Assembly (NCBI GenBank): GCA_964019055.1
Contig: OZ025217.1
Coordinates: 6,066,557-6,130,556 of the forward strand
Reading direction: 5' to 3'
Length of the DNA: 64,000 bases
Source: Anthopleura xanthogrammica
Taxonomy: Eukaryota; Cnidaria; Anthozoa; Actiniaria; Actiniidae
The position numbers were made by a program, and so were the translations under genes. The notes below the pieces were generated by a model. That model had not been told where the DNA came from, did no database searches, and saw nothing but the letters and a program-made list of their open reading frames with translations. Numbering within the stretch: position 1 is the first letter of the stretch; each line of letters begins with the position of its first letter. Below are positions 12,101 to 25,100 of the stretch, in pieces.

Positions 12101-14531
12101 TACCTCAAACCACCCACCACACACACACACAGAGGGAAATAGTCCCTAGCTTTCACAGTTCCCTGCACCATCTTGAAAGCAAGCAATTATTCACTATAAT
12201 TATGTCTCTATCTTTGCAAGCTCGTCGTTTGTCCTGCTTCAATGCAAATTTAGGCACAGCTACCTTTCAAGACTGTGCAGGGAACTGTGAAAGGGACTAT
12301 CAATGGCATTTCTAAAGGATTTGGAACTAGGCTGATATATGATATAATTTCTTGTCAGAGACTTTGGAGATAAAGGACTTAGATTTCCTTATTGTCTTGT
12401 ATTCCCCAGAGCTAGAGTGGCTGCAATGCTTAATTGCATGCCCACAGAGCATTATGTGATGATACAAGGACATCTGCATAGTAGTGGAGGCTGCCACCCA
12501 ATTTTCAATGGTATTCCATGGTTTTTAATTGTTAGTATATTCTTTGAGAAACTTTGGCTTACAGCGGGTGATGGGCAGGTCAATAGCAGGATCAGAAGGG
12601 ATAGGTGCAAAAATAAATTAAATTCAAATCCCCAATTTAAAAAACACCTCAGTCTTGTTTTGATTATCACCATGGTAAAAGGAAGAACCAGTCTCTTACA
12701 CATGCAGCCCCATGATTTCCAGTTGATGCAACAACAGCTCCCTTTTCTATCATTTTGGGGTTTTCTTCTTTTAATGTAAGCAGCTTGTTGAATGCCCCTC
12801 TGGCTTTGGCTGATCCAGTTAACTGCTCACTTTCTGTTAAAACAACATAAGACTTCTATTCAATGGTGCTCGATCAGCGTTGCATAATATTAATTAGTAC
12901 ATTTAGAGCTGGGACAATCATAGTGTTTTGACATCAGGGAACATATAAGGTTTTTGATGGAAGATCATGCATGGTACATACAGTACACCTGGTGGTAAAT
13001 CTTTTATGCCAATGGAATGTCATGGAAACACTTTGATTGACATCCACCGAAACATAGACCTTCTTACTGAATTATATATGGCAGTCATCTTAAATTATGG
13101 GATGCCAAGGGGGCAAATGTGTCTTGCTTAGAACATTAGAATTTAATATATCCGCTGTAATGGTAAAAAGGTCCTATATTGCAATGTCATCACGATGGTG
13201 GCACAGACAACTTCACATGATTTAGTGGTAATATAAAACTTGTACTAACAGGTCAAATGACCATACCCCTTAGAAACCCCCCCCCCCCCCCCTTAAGATG
13301 AACAATTTATTCAAATTGTTTCTAAGGCTGAAATACTGCACTCTCCTAGAAAGTCTATAATTTAATTTCGACTTGCCTTGTACATGGTCACTAGTTCGTG
13401 AGTACAGTGTTCATGTCACAGATAACTACGGAGCCCATTAAGGGCCATCCTTTTTCAAACACTTTTTGGGTAAAATCTGTATTTTTTTAAATAGTTTTTC
13501 ATGTTTTTTGAGAAAAATTTAAACACTTTTTTTGAAAAAAATTTAAACACTTTTTTGAAAAAAATTTTAATACTTTTTTGAAAAAAAAAAATTAAATACT
13601 TTTTTGGGGGGTCATCTATGCAACCCAAGCTCACTACATTTATAAGAGAATGTATGGGGATTTAGAATACGCTGTATCAGTTATTTGGAAAAACGTAAAT
13701 AAGAAATTGTCGACTTACCTGTTATGTTATTCTGTTATTTTTGACTCTTGTATGCAAGACAAGTCATTATATCTTAGTGATGACAAGTCATTAAGTTATA
13801 TCTTAGTGATGGATTTTTTCAGCAAACACCGCTCAAAACTCGTGTCCTTGTGAGTGCTAAAATCCCATCTAAAATGCCCCGCTATATCCCCGCTATATCC
13901 CCGCTAATTCCCCGTATTCCCAAGGTTCCCCAGGAATTACACTGACTCATTCTGACTAGTGCATAAGCTTCATATTTTGGATTATAGGAACTAGCTCAAG
14001 ACATTTTTAATTTGAAAAAGACTGCCTTAACCACTATATAATGATTTAGTACGAAAACAGCCAGAGGTGGCTGCCGAAACTTTCGTAGAAAGCTAAATAT
14101 GATTTATTTTATAGATATCGATGAAATACCAGGATTTATCCGGTGTCTAAAACTTCGTACATCCTACACTGTGAAGATATGATATCCTTCACATGTTAAC
14201 TATGGTAGCACGAAGCCTGTTACATTCACTTATAGGTCACGAGCATCGGATTGCGTGACAGGATGCATCTGTCGTTAAAAATGCTTTGAATACAAGCAAA
14301 AAAAAAACCAGCAACATACAGTAGGAATAAAATAGATTCGAGGACCTCTGTAAACAAGAAAATAGCCTTTATACTACGATGATACATGATAAACTCACCC
14401 CATTTGATATAGACGTTGGCCTCTCCTGATGCACTAAGCCACGGGGAATAATCTATCGCAGTATGTCGAACATTTGAACGCATTCTTTTATAGGCATCAA
14501 TAGATTTTTGCTTTAAAACATCTAGTTGCAT
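9107..14531 (-). CDS. Fold-type II PLP enzyme, serine racemase / threonine dehydratase family, copy A
   Basis: Eight exons: 14399-14531 (ATG 14529-14531), 12700-12833, 11846-12004, 11665-11732, 11390-11504, 10347-10472, 9750-9851 and 9107-9250. These total 981 nt and 326 residues; human serine racemase has about 340. Visible motifs are GSAKARGAF with the PLP Schiff-base Lys54, STGNHG (81-86) contacting the cofactor ring, a GGGG phosphate loop at 183-186, and LSCGGN with Ser308 near the pyridine nitrogen. The family deaminates Ser/Thr or racemises serine in the cytosol. Residue 82 is Thr where mammalian racemase has the catalytic Ser84; copy B has Ser. That favours dehydratase over racemase chemistry here, but this is inference. 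Sequences of this type in cnidarians may also be labelled phenylserine dehydratase-like. All splice borders fit and no stop was seen. Confidence 0.85.
10570..10800 (+). repeat. tRNA-derived SINE, 5'-truncated, in copy A
   Basis: The B-box-like GGTTCAATTCT and the body (TTCAATCTGTGAGTTAGCC) match the 150-305 / 4560-4860 family; the A box is missing. Copy B keeps only the first bases of it near 20610, so a deletion occurred there after duplication. Confidence 0.55.
11060..11110. repeat. Poly-C / CTCC low-complexity run
   Basis: CTCC repeats run into a stretch of more than 20 C in a PLP-enzyme intron. Similar runs occur at 11588-11620 (C then CT) and about 13280. Lengths may be unreliable in the assembly. 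Confidence 0.6.
12139..12301. repeat. TAGTCCC MITE family, full copy in copy A intron 2
   Basis: TAGTCCCTAGCTTTCACAG on the left is inverted as CTGTGAAAGGGACTA on the right, about 163 bp. The copy-B equivalent at 21513-21620 has lost its right half. Confidence 0.65.
13440..13870. repeat. Low-complexity AAATTT / TTTTTGAAAA block in copy A intron 1
   Basis: Repeats of CACTTTTTTGAAAAAAATTT precede a segment with GACTCTTGTATGCA. The corresponding copy-B sequence (22960-23385) is in the opposite orientation. The remaining intron 1 (12834-14398) has no coding signal. Confidence 0.6.
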
Positions 14532-14610
14532 GATGGAAGTATTGAAATTTACACTACGGGGTGTACCGAAATGTACTTGTGGCGCCGAGAATGTGAGCGA
14601 GAATATTACC

Positions 14611-14666
14611 AGGGGTCTCCAGGGGTCTCCAGGGGTCTCCAGGGGTCTCCAGGGGTCTCCAGGGGT
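14611..14666. repeat. 10-bp tandem repeat just upstream of copy A start
   Basis: Five exact AGGGGTCTCC units and a partial sixth lie 80-135 bp upstream of the minus-strand start at 14531. Copy B has one imperfect unit (25249-25258). The expansion therefore sits in the presumed promoter or 5' UTR of copy A only. Confidence 0.85.
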
Positions 14667-14854
14667 AAGCTATATTGGAGGCCCAAGAGAAAATCTGTTT
14701 GTATCACAGTCCCAGTGTCTCTCCACCAAATGTGTTACACCAGAGACTGGGTTCAAAATCTTTACTGACAAAAGCAAACCCCAGAGGGGACCAGAGGGTG
14801 GATAAATTTTATTTTTTATTCGCATTTGCATCAGTGGCATCAGTTGCATCTTAT

Positions 14855-15541
14855 CTAGATGTCGAAGTGTAAACAAATATTATAAACGGTGTTCTTCCAA
14901 TGAAGTTTTCGTAATATTGGAGAAATGTGTTCAGTTCTTCTAGTTTTCGTTACAAGTCGGGCAGCAGAATTTTGTATCCGTTGAAGTTTATAAATGTCCT
15001 TCTCTGGTAGACCATAGAGAAGACTGTTGCAATAATCCAGCTTTGAGGTTATGAAGGCATGCACGAGTTTTTCTGTACTTCTAGTGTCAAGATATTTTCG
15101 AATGCCACCAATACGCTTCAGTGAAAAAGAAGCTGACTTACAGAGAGCATTGATATGGTCAGTCATTTTAAGATACTTGTCAAGTGTCACTCCAAGATCC
15201 CTAACATTTGAAGCCGTCTTAATCTCCACTCCATTAGTATTCAATGATGATATCAGATCACGAGGTAGATAGCGCGATGAAAAATGGAGAACTTCTGTTT
15301 TTGAGGTGTTGCAAGCTAGCTTGTTATTTACCATCCAGTTCAGTATGTCTTGTGCACAGTTTTGTAATTTACTAAGGCATGATGGTCGGTCGGTTCTCCG
15401 CGTAACAAGATAAATCTGAGTGTCATCAGCGTATATCATTGATTGGAGATCATTTGCAACAATGATATCTTCAATAGGTGCCACGTACAAAGAGAAAAGC
15501 AACGGGCCCAACACTGAGCCTTGGGGAACACCATAAACCAA
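14855..15541 (-). pseudogene. LINE ORF2, C-terminal half of reverse transcriptase
   Basis: GVPQGSVLGPLLF and the catalytic YADDTQIY are clear. They are followed by the thumb region with LDYCNSLLYGLP and LQRIQNSAARLV. It stops short of the usual C-terminal domain. Confidence 0.85.
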
Positions 15542-15723
15542 TTTAGATGGACTTGACTCAACATGGTTTATAACAACTGACTGTGACCGATTGGAAAAAT
15601 ATGATTGGACCCAGCAAGTGCAGCCTGTCTCAATCCGAACCGAGTGCTAAATCTTCTCAAGAGAATAGTGTGATCAATGCTTGAGAGACGAGGGAAACTC
15701 TCCAAAACCCAAAGATAGATTGA

Positions 15724-16731
15724 TTATGGAAGTGATACACGGAAGAGTTTATCAATGAACGCTTTCAAAAGGCTCGTCGGAAGTGGATCAAGTGAACATG
15801 ATTTAGGAGGTGCTTTCATGATTTCTTTCCTCACAGCATCTGACGACACTGTTTCAAACACAGATGAAGTACAAGTGCATGACGGATCTTCAGGAATAGA
15901 TGCTGCAAGACATCTAGATGGTAGCTTGTCAAGTTCAGATCGTAGTGTAGCAATTTTATCAGTGAAGAAGACACTAAATCTCTCCACAAGATCTTGCAAA
16001 GAATCATTAGCTGGAAGTGTGGGTAATCCTTTGACCTTAAACAGACCATCGATGAGTTGGAATAACTGCTTATTGTTAGAGTTGAAAACCTTGTTGTTAT
16101 AATAATCTGTTTTTGAATCCTCGACAGCTGTATAGTACTTCTTTGCGGACTCACTGTACATCTGCCTGTGAACTTCAAGTCCTGATTTGACCCATTTTCT
16201 TTCACATCGACGTTTTTCACGTTTAAAATCACGTAAACTATTTGAGTACCATGGTGCATGTGGTCTCAAGGCGATGTACCGCTCTTGTATAGGGGCGTGT
16301 TTGTCCAGTAGGTTGTTCAGTTCAGAGTGGTACGCATCAACTTGCTCAGTTAGGTCAGACGGTAGATTGTCGAGTATCGACAGACGAGACAGATCCACAG
16401 CAAATTGATCTAGGTCGATGTTACGCACTCTGCGATGTTTAGAGTAGACTTTGATTCTTGGAGGTCTAGGTAGATCCAATAGACAAGTAATGGAGGCATG
16501 GTCAGAGGGTAACTCAAATGAGTGACGGAGGTGAGAGACCTTCGTATGTCCCTTCGTATGAGTAGAGAAGCTCACATGTTGATGTAAGTCAGCTGAGTAT
16601 AAGAGATTTTTAAAATGTTCAACAACTGGATTACTGGCATCCATATGAAAGTTGAAATCTCCACTAATTAAACAACAAGATTGAGATGACGATAAATCTT
16701 CAATCAGCTTATTGAAATCCTCAAAAAACAT
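15724..16731 (-). pseudogene. LINE ORF2, C-terminal endonuclease and linker
   Basis: GDFNFHMD and PSDHASI are the last APE endonuclease motifs. They are followed by the charged linker (KREKRRCERKW) and the start of the RT region (SLDPLPTSLLK). The frame is then lost where the RT fingers should be, so the protein cannot be complete. Confidence 0.8.
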
Positions 16732-16734
16732 AGT

Positions 16735-17256
16735 TTATGATAGTTTATTTCTTGTAGAAGTTGGAGGACGGTAGATAGAAACAACACGGAGAGACTTATT
16801 TCCAGCTCTCACATTTATGTCCAGGCACTCCATAGCACTGTAGGTAAGATGATCGTTGGTCTGGATATTAAAGTTCTTACGTAATATGACCATGACACCT
16901 CCACCCGTTTTGTTTGTTCTCGGTCGATGTACAATTCCGTAACCATTCAATGTATTTGACAAATCAGCTAAAACCCGCATGTCGCGTGCATCTCCACATA
17001 GCCAAGTCTCTGTTAAAACCATGATGTCCAGTTGATTAGAAATCACAAAATCACACAATGTAGATGTTTTATTTTTGATGGAACGGGCATTCCACATACC
17101 AAATTTAACAGATGGAGAGTAGCATTTTATTGAAGAACAAACCGGTGAGGTATAAACCAAGTTGTTTATGTTCCTTGAGTTTATATTAGTCGATCTACAA
17201 CGTTGGTCAGAAACAATAGGTTCGATGTTATGTATTTCAGAACCGCTTGAGGTCAA
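16735..17256 (-). pseudogene. LINE ORF2, N-terminal part of endonuclease
   Basis: It contains the APE endonuclease start (MWNARSIKNK), the catalytic-Glu motif TETWL, and YRPP. The frame is open upstream to the MITE at 17683. It ends at a stop immediately before the next LINE ORF, which continues in the same frame. Confidence 0.8.
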
Positions 17257-17287
17257 AGAAGTGTCAAAAGGAAATATACAAATGAGA

Positions 17288-17683
17288 CCCGGGAGGGGGG
17301 GGGGGGGGTGACTCCGGGGATAAAGTATCGGGTATGCTCGTCGGAAATTTCCAAAAATACCCCTAAAAGATACCGGAAGTTTTTTTCAAAAGGGCGTGGC
17401 TTGGTAAATTTCAACCCCTAAGAGATACCACAGAAATAATACTATTAAAAAATAAAGGCTTTGAAATGTTTTTCCTTGAGTAATAATCTGAGTTTACGCA
17501 GGCATACATATTGCGTTATTATGCGATGGGCTAGTTCCTTTTTCAACACCCTAAAAGATACCAGAAAGTGCTGATTTGATAAACCTCAAATTTAAGACCC
17601 TAAAAGATACCAAATTGCTGATTTTTACCCCTAAGAGATACGACGAGCATACCCGATACTTTACCCCCGGAGTCCCCCCCGGG
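17288..17683. mobile_element. MITE with perfect 8-bp target duplication, inside the LINE
   Basis: 396 bp flanked by AAATGAGA at both sides (17280-17287 and 17684-17691). The ends are CCCGGGAGGGG and its inverse; the long inverted repeats contain GATAAAGTATCGGGTATGC. Eight-bp duplications are typical of hAT elements, so a non-autonomous hAT is the best guess. Skipping the element makes the LINE reading frame continuous, so it inserted after the LINE. Confidence 0.85.
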
Positions 17684-18177
17684 AAATGAGATTGTTCACG
17701 TTAATGCCAGTTTGGCAATCTTTTTGTCTTCGGTAGGTGTTACTTTGAATATTTAATGAATTTGGACGTTGAAGTTCTGTTCCAATAACAGGAATAAGAT
17801 TTATTTTGCGTAAACGCCGCTCTTGTACTTGTTTTCCAGCTCTATAGGTGGACAGCTGCCGGTTGATAATGGTTGATTTAGGTAAATGATTTGCAGCAAA
17901 ATTCCAGCCAAATTGTACAATACTGTTACGACGACTAGCGAAGTCAAGCGTGTAAGTAGTGAAATTATAGAGATTTCTTCCAATAAGTTTCCTGAAAGAT
18001 CCCATATTTCCAAACCAAATAGCATTTGTGTTTAAATAAGACACCAAATCAAAAAAAAAAAAAAAACAATGTGAAAACGATAAGAAAAACAAGTAAAATC
18101 GAGTTAAAACGTTAGCTTAAAAAATTCGTGGCAGCCATGCGAGGCGCAATACAATGATCACAGCTAGAGACAGTTAA

Positions 18178-18370
18178 TTGTAATTTAGACAGTTCCAAAA
18201 AATGGTGTTTGTGCAATAGTTTTAGTAGATACAGAAAAGAAACACTTTGAAAAACCTCTTTTCTGTATGCTTTTTGTCATTCTTTCATGTTCAGTGCACA
18301 AATACATGATCGTATAATGTAACTACTGTCAGTATGGAATTGAATAAAACCAGTATTAGTCACTTTACAG
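18178..18370 (+). other. Duplicated PSMA4 3' UTR without its gene
   Basis: This nearly matches 8113-8305, including AATAAA at 18343-18348, but no PSMA4 exon precedes it. It marks the proximal breakpoint of the tandem duplication. Confidence 0.8.
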
Positions 18371-18507
18371 CTGTTTTGGGTTAAAATTTAGACAATAAAG
18401 AAAGTAGATAAAAAGCTCAGAGTGTTTTTTTCCTGTAACCTCAGAAGGATGCAACTCATTTTCTCACCTCTTTGCTGCTATCCATAAAATTTACATTCCG
18501 TTGGTTG

Positions 18508-18692
18508 ATAGTCCCTTTCACTGTTCCCTGCGTCATCTTGAAAGGTACCTGTGCATTTTAATTGAAGCACGACATGAGTTGACCTTGCAATGATATATAC
18601 CTTTTTTAACATCTTGGACAAATTTATCATTGCAAGGTCACCCGATGTCTCATTCAAGATGGCACAGCTAGGGAGATTGTGAAGGGGATATT
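18508..18692. repeat. TAGTCCC MITE family, duplicated copy
   Basis: Equivalent of 8447-8642 in the duplicated block, with a small internal deletion. 18693-19166 then repeats 8643-9106: noncoding 3' flank of the PLP-enzyme gene, with a short extra duplication around 19050-19100. Confidence 0.6.
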
Positions 18693-19166
18693 CTTCGATT
18701 GCATATTACTTCATCGTGGCCTCTCAGGGGAGCGTTGGTGCCAATTAAAAAAAGATTTCTCATTAGCATCCATTGTTAACGGCACCAAAATGGCTGCCAT
18801 GTTTTTGTCTTTTGACTCTTGGGAACGCTTGCAACCCATCAATTCAGAGTGTGATTGTGCCATCAGTGTCTGTGCATTCAGTATGTCAACTAACTGCTAT
18901 CAGTGGGGTTAGCAATGTTAGCCTGCAGAGTATCCTATCCTGGGGGAAGTATGCTGAAAGGTTGCCTTCATGCAGAAACTAAAGATAACACCACCCCATT
19001 GTTAGTTACCATGGGAATGACTGAAACAAGTCCGAACTTAAGCAACACTAGTAAGCCTTTGATTCAAATTGAGGATTACTAGTAAACCTTTGATTCAAAT
19101 ATTTAAGTATCTGGGAACATTTTATTTTTTCAATGTTAAAATAGATTACAATGAATTGTGTTGGTT

Positions 19167-22100
19167 TTATCCATGTGCTTTGATAATATCTTTGATCTTT
19201 TCAATACTAATATTACCACCACATGACAGTATTGCCACAGTCTTGCCGACATGCTGTTCTTTAGTCTTGATGTATGATGCTACAGCTATACCTGCAGAAC
19301 CCTCTATAATCTAAAATCCAAAAACTGGTGTAAGGGAGACATTTTGAACTTTGTTATAGAAATAAAAAATGCATACAGGGATAGGCAAAAATTACCCTGG
19401 CCTAGCTTCTCTTGCTCCAGTTTGGCCTCAAGCTCACAGAACGAGAGGACCTCTGGCACACAGGGTAACATATTATGAGCGCTCCAGCTTAATTTCCTCC
19501 GTCAAATCAACATGGAATACTGAATGTAGTTGTGGCGGTCAGTGAGTGATGGTGTCATACAAACTACAGTGGCCTGCAGTGCTTTTGATTTTTTGGGGGG
19601 AGTGGAAAGGGAGGGAGGGAGCTCCCTGCTCCCCAGTCCCCCCAAAAAACAACAACAAAAAAGCGCCGTTATACAGGCTACATACAAACCAGTGAAAAGT
19701 GCTACTGTAACTATCATATGCATCACCATCCTCGCCACCATCATCTGGTTAACCATATGTATCAAGTATATCATTCTTACCTTGTGATGGTGTTCCATGA
19801 CATTGTATATTGCTTTACTGATTTCCTCTTCTGTCACTACCACCCACTGGTCAACAACCATTTTGCACAGATCAAATGTTACCTTAAACAAATATATTAT
19901 AACACAGTTGGTGAATATGAGACAACAACCGCAACAGGGCCGCAGCCGGGGGAGGCCTTGGGGGCCCGGTCCCCCAATAATGTTGGATGTACTGTATATC
20001 GAAACACTGAAAACTTTAGGTCTGTTACTAAAAATACTTTGACCTTGCCCCCCACAATATTTTTTCGCCTTGCTAAATACTTATTAGGCAATCCAGTGGA
20101 CTATATTACAAACGCTGCATTTTGATTGGCTCCTGAATACATGTAAATAACAACTATGAAACCATGAATGATAACCCACTAGAAAAGACAAGATTCCAAG
20201 TGAGATCGTTGCCATTTTGCCCGGGTCTTCTTAGAGATTCCATCCAAACGCATGACTTAAATAAATTTTGAACAGTTTGATTGATGGAAGAGAATCGGCA
20301 ACTTGCACAACAATAACAACAACGTTGAGCGCGTAGCAATGAAATACAGTAGGTGGTAATACTTGAAACTCACCGCTCCTTGCTCGATACCACCAGCAGT
20401 TCCATCTGACAAAGTGTCCTTGTATGGCATTTCCAATATCTTGCCAGCTTTTTGTGATTCTGACATAACAGGAGACTGGTCTGTCTCACATCCAATGACC
20501 TATAGTTAGAATCGAGCTTATGGTTTATAACCAGGAGAACACAACAAATGTATGCTTATCCATGCAATTAAACTTCTATTTTATTTGGGAATTATTAAAG
20601 GTGGGCCAGGTTCAATTCTCAGATGATAATATGGTATAATACATTGTCTCATCAACATGAAGCAACCTGACAGCTATATAGCTACTTTATATCTAGAGCA
20701 TTCCTATTTTAATGTGTCTCTGTAACTGGCAATTAACTTAAGACATTATACAATCATAGGATTTTATTTACCTTGATGCTGGGTTTTACAGACTTGAGAT
20801 AAGCTGCCATACCACCGATGATACCCCCTCCACCCACAGCTACAAACAATACATCAATTGCAGGGAGGTCTTGGTAAAGCTCATACCTGAAATAATAATT
20901 TATTATTTTTGATAGATTTCTATGCATTTATAAGTTATTGATGGAAGAAATTTATTAAGCAAACTCCCCCCCCCCCCCTTTTCTCTCTCTCTTTTAAGAC
21001 AACACTATATAAAGAAATGATCTTAAAACTCACATACCCTAAAGTACCTTGACCAGCTATGACATCCCAGTCATTTGAGGGTGAAATGTAGGGAATTCCT
21101 TTTTCCTAAATAAAAAATCCCAACGAGGTATGTTAGTGATTATTTCAAGCCCATTTGAACTGAACTGTAAAAAGGAGTATTATCTAGAATATATAGGTAT
21201 CCTGCGACCTTCCTCACCTTACTGACAGCTCTTGCCTTTGTTTCGGCTTCAGCACAAGTAGAACCATACTGTACAACAGTGGAGCCAAACTGTTCTATCC
21301 TCTTGAGCTTGAAATCCTCTGTCATCTCTGGTACATAGATCACTCCCTTAATCCCCATTGCAAGCATTGCCTTGGACTACACAAGATTGATTAAATAGAA
21401 TGATTTTGTAATAACACACAGTAAGTATTATAATTTAAAAATGCAATACAAATGTTTACATTTAGATAGAATCTATACCTCAAACCCCCCACCACACACA
21501 CACACACAGGGAAATAGTCCCTAGCTTTCACAGTTCCCTGCACCATCTAGTAAGGAAGCAATAAATTATTCACTATTATGTCTCTATCTTAACTTTGGAA
21601 GCTCGTCGTCTGTCCTGCTATCAATGGCATTTCTAAAGGGTTTGGAACTAGATTGATATATGATATAATTTCTTGTCAGAGACTTTGGAGATAAAGGACT
21701 TAGATTTCCTTATTGTCTTATTCCCTAGAGTGCCTGCAATGCTTAATTGCATGCCCACAGAGCATTATGTAATATATACAATATGAGTGGCCGTGCTGTA
21801 TCAGATATACAACCACGAGCCGAAGGCGAGTGATTGTATATCTGATACAACACGGACACGAATATTGTATATTACTTATGAAACGTCTAGGTGTATACAT
21901 TCATGTTCTACTAAAATTAAAGATAAAATCGAATTTGGCTGAGAAAATTGGAGTTAAAGTTTATGCAAATGAGGACGATTTTGTATCAGATATACAACCT
22001 CCTCCACCGACAATGATTTCCATTGTGTTTTCCTCATTGATTATTCATGAGTTTTATAAGTGATGATACAAGGACATCTGCATAGTAGTGGAGGCTGCCA

Positions 22101-25100
22101 CCCAATTTTCAATGGTATTCCATGGTGTTTAATTGTTAGTATATTCTTTGAGAAACTTTGGCTTACAGCGGGTGATGGGCAGCTAGGTCAATAGCAGGAT
22201 CAGAAGGGATAGGTGCAAAAATAAATTAAATTCAAACCCCAATTTAAAGACAACTCAGTCTTGTTTTGATTATCACCATGGTAATAGGAAGAACCTGTCT
22301 CTTACACATGCAGCCCCATGGTTTCCACTTGATGCAATAACAGCTCCCTTTTCTATCATTTCGGGGTTTTCTTCTTTTAATGTAAGCAGCTTGTTGAATG
22401 CCCCTCTGGCTTTGGCTGATCCAGTTAACTGCTCACTTTCTGTTAAAACAACATAAGACTTCTATTCAATGGTGCTCGATCAGCGTTGCATAATATTAAT
22501 TAGTACATTTAGAGCTGGGACAATCATAGTGTTTTGACATCAGGGAACATATAAGGTTTTTGATGGAAGATCATGCATGGTACATACAGTACACCAGCTG
22601 GTGGTACATCTTTTATGCCAATGGAATGTCATGGAAACTCTTTGATTGACATCCACCGAAACATAGACCTTCTTACTGAATTATATATGGCAGTCATCTT
22701 AAATTATGGGATGCCAAGGGGGAAACGTGTCTTGCTTAGAACAATAGAATTTATTATATCTGCTGTAATGGTAAAAAGGTCTCATATTGCAATGTCATCA
22801 CGATGGCGGCACAGATAACTTCACATGATTTAGTGGTAATAGAAAATTTGTACTAACAGGTCAAATGACCATACCCCTTAGAAACCCCCCCCTTCAGATG
22901 AGCAATTTATTCAAATTGTTTCTAAGGCTGAAATACTGCACTCTCCTAGAAAGTCTATGATTTAACTTTATAATGTTATTCTGTTTATTCTTTTGATTCT
23001 TGTATGCATTTTCAGCGAGTTTTGAGCGGTATATTTGCTGAAAAAATCCATGCATACAAGAGTCAAAAAAATAAACAGAATAACACAAAGGGTAAGTCGA
23101 CAATTTCTTATTTACGTTTTTCTAAATAAAATACAGCCTATTCTAAATCCCCATTTTCTCTTATAAATGTAGTGAGCTTGGGTTGCCTGTGCATAGATGA
23201 CCCCCCCCCCCCCCCAAAAAAAAAATTTTAATTTTTTTTTTCAAAAAAGTGTTTAATTTTTTCAAAAATATGTAAATGTTTTTCAAAAAACATGAAAACT
23301 GTTTAAAAAATACAGATTTTACCCAAAAAGTGTTTGAAAAATGATGGCCCTTAACGGGCTCCGTAGGATAACACATTTACTCATTTTAATATATATATAT
23401 ATATATATATCTGGATGTGTCTATTCTGACGGTAAAGTGCTCAATACATTGAAATGTAGAGCGTTATAGATTATAGATTGTAGATAGATCAAAGACAAGA
23501 CATCACTTTTGCTGTTACTCGGAGCACAGGTATCCCAAGCTGGGTTTCTGTGATATCCTATCGAACTTATAAGGCAATGTATGGCGATTTTTAGAAAAAA
23601 TTAAAAATCAGTAAATCACACAAATAAATGCTCCTACTTGTGTGTCGTGTTTTCCTTTGAGTCTCTGTGAAGTTTCAGGTCATTTGCAGCAATATTGAGC
23701 GAGTATTGTGGTGGAGTATCCCTCGTACTTAAAAATTGTACTTGGGATACCTGTGCTCGGAGTTTCACGCTTACGCGATGTTCAGACAGTCTTCAGACAG
23801 ATTAAAGACTGTCTGAAGATCGCGTAAGCGTGAAACTCCGAGTAACAGCAAAAGTGATGTCTTGTCTTTGATCTATCTACAATCTATAATCTATATATAT
23901 ATATATTATCTTACACAGGGTTCATGCTGGGATTCAAATACAAAATTTCAAGGAGTATATTTGAGGAGTATTCAAGGACCAAAAAGCTATTTTTCGAGGA
24001 CTTGTACAGTGCCAATCTAATATATAGATTTACGCACTGCCTATTTTGGATTATAGGATCTAGCTCAAGACATTTTTACAGTGCGAATCGAAAAAACGTG
24101 GGCACCCAGAAATATTTCAGAAATCGTGTATCGTTCGTTGAGCAATCTAAAACAACTCTCTAACTGCAAGAAATTCGACTGATTTGTAGTCAGATAAACT
24201 TCATGTAGTTAGAGAGTCGTTTCAGACGGGGACGGGGACTCGGGGACGTGACTGTAAAATTCAAACATTTTTAGGATGAAAAAAATATTCTACTTTTAAT
24301 CTTGAAAGCCTCTTTCTCCTCAAATTGAAAAATTAGGACTTATTATTTGGTTTGTTTGGCGAACAACATGCCCGTTAGTAGACCAAATAAATTACTAAAT
24401 AATCATTTTAATCTGTCTGTCCATACATGAATAAACATGGTATTAAGAGCGTCTGTAACGACCGAGAAACTCAAGACAGTTGATTTTATTTCACCAAAAG
24501 AACCTTCCTAGATAGGTATTTCAGAAAAAATAATTAAAAAGTCCAAGCGCAATTTTATTTTTTTGAAAATTACAAAAGTTTGAAAAATCGATTAAAATAT
24601 TGGTTTTTCCCTGCCGGCTAATTAATATGCACGAATCGAGAGCCAACTTCAATAATTAATAGACCAATTCAAACCATATTAAACTCAGTTGACATTATAT
24701 CTTTAATATGTATTATTCGTATTTTTACAAACGTTCTTCTTGACACTTATATTTAGCCTCATAAAACCCTCGTTATCTTGTGGTCAGTTGACGATCAAAT
24801 TTTAGAAGTTCAAATTTGATGTAGCACTTTTTCCGATTCGTTAGGCACCAGCAGAGATATTGGAGTCTAAATTTCGTCTAAAATTTGATCGTCAACTGAC
24901 CACAAGATAACGAGGGTTTTATGAATGCTTTGAATACAAGCAAAAAACAACAACATACAGTAGGAATAAAATAGATTCAAGGACCTCTGTAAACAAGAAA
25001 ATAGCCTTTATACTACGATGATACATGATAAACTCACCCCATTTGATATAGACGTTGGCCTCTCCTGATGCACTAAGCCACGGGGAATAATCTATCGCAG

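Larger units (their letters stand above)
14870..18060 (-). mobile_element. Non-LTR retrotransposon (L2/CR1-like), broken
   Basis: Minus-strand remnant with a 5' leader/ORF region (about 17690-18060), an APE-type endonuclease and the C-terminal half of a reverse transcriptase. Defects are visible: a MITE at 17288-17683, an in-frame stop between 16731 and 16735, loss of the RT fingers and first palm motifs between about 15545 and 15720, and truncation at about 14885 inside the C-terminal region. It fills the space between the two PLP-enzyme copies. The clade call rests on general resemblance only. Confidence 0.8.

Noticed and set aside
12417..12779. 120-residue plus-strand ORF overlapping PLP-enzyme exon 2
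   Set aside because: Antisense shadow of the exon plus intron sequence.
14611..14666. Short direct repeats resembling CRISPR or iterons
   Set aside because: Units are contiguous 10-mers without spacers; a microsatellite-type expansion.
22573..22818. 81-residue ORF in PLP-enzyme copy B intron 1
   Set aside because: The equivalent region in copy A (12960-13210) is interrupted; there are no splice sites and no recognised domain.
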